From RZYP01 sp964386405 (GTDB taxonomy: Bacteria; Bacillota; Negativicutes; Acidaminococcales; Acidaminococcaceae), in NCBI GenBank assembly GCA_964386405.1, contig CAYLRW010000010.1, forward strand, positions 1 through 33,947: DNA of 33,947 nt, in the 5' to 3' direction. A program made the translations under genes and the position numbers. The notes under the pieces are model-generated. The model made no database searches. It worked only from the letters and a program-made list of their open reading frames with translations, and had not been told where the DNA came from. The number at the start of each line of letters is the position of its first letter. The first letter of the stretch is position 1. This document shows positions 32,817-33,947 of the stretch, in pieces.

Positions 32817-32844
32817 AAAAAAAAGCAGGCATAAGCCTGCTTTT
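32817..32844 (-). terminator. Terminator between yebC and ruvC
   Basis: 10-bp stem AAAAGCAGGC (32821-32830) / GCCTGCTTTT (32835-32844), 4-nt loop, followed on the minus strand by TTTT. It overlaps the yebC stop codon and lies about 20 nt upstream of the ruvC ATG. Confidence 0.88.
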
Positions 32845-33580
32845 ATTCTTCTTCATCCGGTAAGTCTGCGTTTGTGAAAACATCCTGAACGTCGTCTAAG
32901 TCTTCCAATGCATCTATAAGTCTTTCCACTTTTGCTGCATCTTCTGGACTAAGTTCGGCTATAGTATCCGGAATCATAGAAATTTCAGACATCATTACCG
33001 CTACATTATTTTCAGCTAATACTTTTTCAACAGCTTCAAAATCTTCAGGCTTAGTAATTATTTCAAAAGCACCGTCTTCTGATTTTATATCTTCAGCACC
33101 TGCATCAAGCACAAGCATCATTAAATCGTCTTCAGTGTAACCGGCATCTCCATCAATCGCAAACACGCCTTTACGTTTGAACATCCAGCCTACGCAGCCA
33201 TTCTCGCCAAGATTACCACCGTGCTTAGAAAATAAATGGCGAACATCTGCTGCTGTTCTATTTCTGTTATCAGTTAAAGCATCAACCATAACAGCTACAC
33301 CTGCAGGCCCGTAACCTTCATAAGTAATTTCTTCAAAATTAGAGCCATCTTGAGCTCCGGCACCTTTTTGAATTGCACGTTGAATATTATCTTTTGGCAC
33401 ATTATTAGCTTTCGCCTTTGCTAATGCCAACTTAAGTTTCATGTTACCAGTTACTTCAGGTCCGCCCATCCGTACTGCGATAGTAATTTCACGACTAATT
33501 TTCGTTGTAATTTTACCACGAAGAGCATCAGTTTTCCCTTTTTTATTTTTTATATTTGCCCATTTAGAATGTCCTGACAT
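32843..33580 (-). CDS. yebC: YebC/PmpR family protein
   Basis: The 245-aa protein starts with the family signature MSGHSKWANIKNKKG and contains KANNVPKDNIQRAI and YEGYGPAGVA. YebC was annotated as a transcriptional regulator; recent work on relatives supports a role in translation, helping the ribosome at proline-rich stretches, although DNA binding has also been reported. The ATG has GGGGGAG upstream. A position beside ruvCAB is common in bacteria; here a terminator separates it. Confidence 0.97.
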   Translation of the reverse strand: MSGHSKWANIKNKKGKTDALRGKITTKISREITIAVRMGGPEVTGNMKLKLALAKAKANNVPKDNIQRAIQKGAGAQDGSNFEEITYEGYGPAGVAVMVDALTDNRNRTAADVRHLFSKHGGNLGENGCVGWMFKRKGVFAIDGDAGYTEDDLMMLVLDAGAEDIKSEDGAFEIITKPEDFEAVEKVLAENNVAVMMSEISMIPDTIAELSPEDAAKVERLIDALEDLDDVQDVFTNADLPDEEE

Positions 33581-33611
33581 CTATACTCCCCCTAATAATG
33601 AACTACACTAT

Positions 33612-33640
33612 ATGCTAACATATTATCAGCTCTTTTGCAA
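33612..33640 (-). promoter_or_regulatory. Extended -10 promoter for yebC
   Basis: Minus strand TTGCAA (33635-33640), 17-nt spacer, TAGCAT (33612-33617), with an extended TG (33619-33620). Start predicted near 33605 with a leader of about 25 nt. Confidence 0.6.
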
Positions 33641-33947
33641 ACTCTAAAGACATACATTAACGGATAATATAATGCCAAAATACGTAGCAGTTAATGTGAA
33701 TTATTGGTATTAATTCGTAGCAATTTATTCATTTATCATGTCTGAATCCTTAATCAAATAATTTGATTTTCGACACCATATAGACGTCATTATGGTTAAC
33801 TATTGACACTTAATACCTTGAGCGTTCTTAGTGTTCTCGAACCGACCTTAACAAAATAGTAAAACTACAAGTCTTCGTACAAACTATGTGCTTTTATCTG
33901 GTGAGCAGGCTTGTTGCTTCTACTACCTTCCACTAATTTTTGTCGTG
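33641..33947. other. Gene-poor region upstream of yebC with short repeats
   Basis: About 300 nt without a supported gene. It holds an inverted repeat ACATTAAC (33654-33661) / GTTAATGT (33690-33697), a direct repeat CGTAGCA (33683-33689 and 33716-33722), and a 17-nt palindrome AATCAAAT-A-ATTTGATT (33752-33768). At the window edge a 26-codon open frame on the minus strand ends with TAG at 33865; it is too short to name and may be chance. Confidence 0.4.

Noticed and set aside
33805..33850. GGTTCGAG-like segment resembling a tRNA T-loop
   Set aside because: No acceptor, D or anticodon stems can be formed around it.
33865..33945. Partial minus-strand frame at the right edge, possible end of a transposase or other gene
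   Set aside because: Only 26 codons are visible and no motif is recognisable; an open frame of this length is common by chance.
1..33947. Novel defence, mobile or biosynthetic system
   Set aside because: All frames on both strands that are not shadows belong to recognised core families; no repeat arrays, recombinases, toxin-antitoxin pairs or compositional islands were seen.

Overview
This 33.9-kb window is a compact chromosomal segment of a low-GC Bacillota bacterium. The gene order and the separate (unfused) secD and secF genes suggest Clostridia or Negativicutes; the lineage is inferred from synteny and protein style, since no rRNA gene is present. All 33 protein genes and one structured RNA gene lie on the minus strand, so transcription runs from high to low coordinates. 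There is no tRNA, rRNA, insertion sequence, prophage or CRISPR array, and nearly everything is conserved core machinery.

Layout in the direction of transcription. (1) yebC (33580-32843), with a promoter and its own terminator. (2) ruvC-ruvA-ruvB (Holliday junction), queH, a SpoIID/LytB-domain gene, queA and tgt (queuosine), then yajC, closed by a terminator at 26205-26245. (3) secD-secF, closed by a terminator at 23897-23929. (4) A LapA-family gene, recJ, relA, dtd, a metallo-beta-lactamase hydrolase, an AI-2E-family permease, hemZ, hisS and aspS, tightly packed with several 1-11 nt gaps or overlaps. (5) A 6S RNA gene between aspS and tcdA, the position of 6S-1 RNA (bsrA) in Bacillus subtilis, then tcdA, a terminator, and rarA. 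(6) An Rrf2-family regulator overlapping mnmA, then alaS behind a perfect-consensus promoter, then a terminator. (7) ireB, ruvX and a DUF1292 gene, followed by a strong terminator; then mltG, a U32 peptidase-family tRNA hydroxylation gene, DUF4911, pepP and efp, with a final terminator at 52-80.

Common themes are translation fidelity and tRNA chemistry (alaS, aspS, hisS, dtd, mnmA, tcdA, queA/tgt/queH, U32, efp), DNA repair (ruvABC, recJ, rarA), global regulation (relA, 6S RNA, IreB, Rrf2) and envelope biogenesis (SecDF/YajC, MltG, SpoIID-like). Several start codons were moved from the longest frame because a Shine-Dalgarno match and the upstream stop codon agree on an internal start.

I found no convincing evidence of an undescribed multi-gene system. 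The most useful second looks are: a perfect inverted repeat over the Rrf2-gene promoter; Gly in SecF where model proteins have a transport Asp; a Cys/His cluster in the DUF1292 protein; a His signature in AspRS that may mean relaxed tRNA specificity; the 6S RNA end abutting the tcdA ribosome-binding site; and two terminators placed so close to the next gene that an ordinary promoter does not fit between them.
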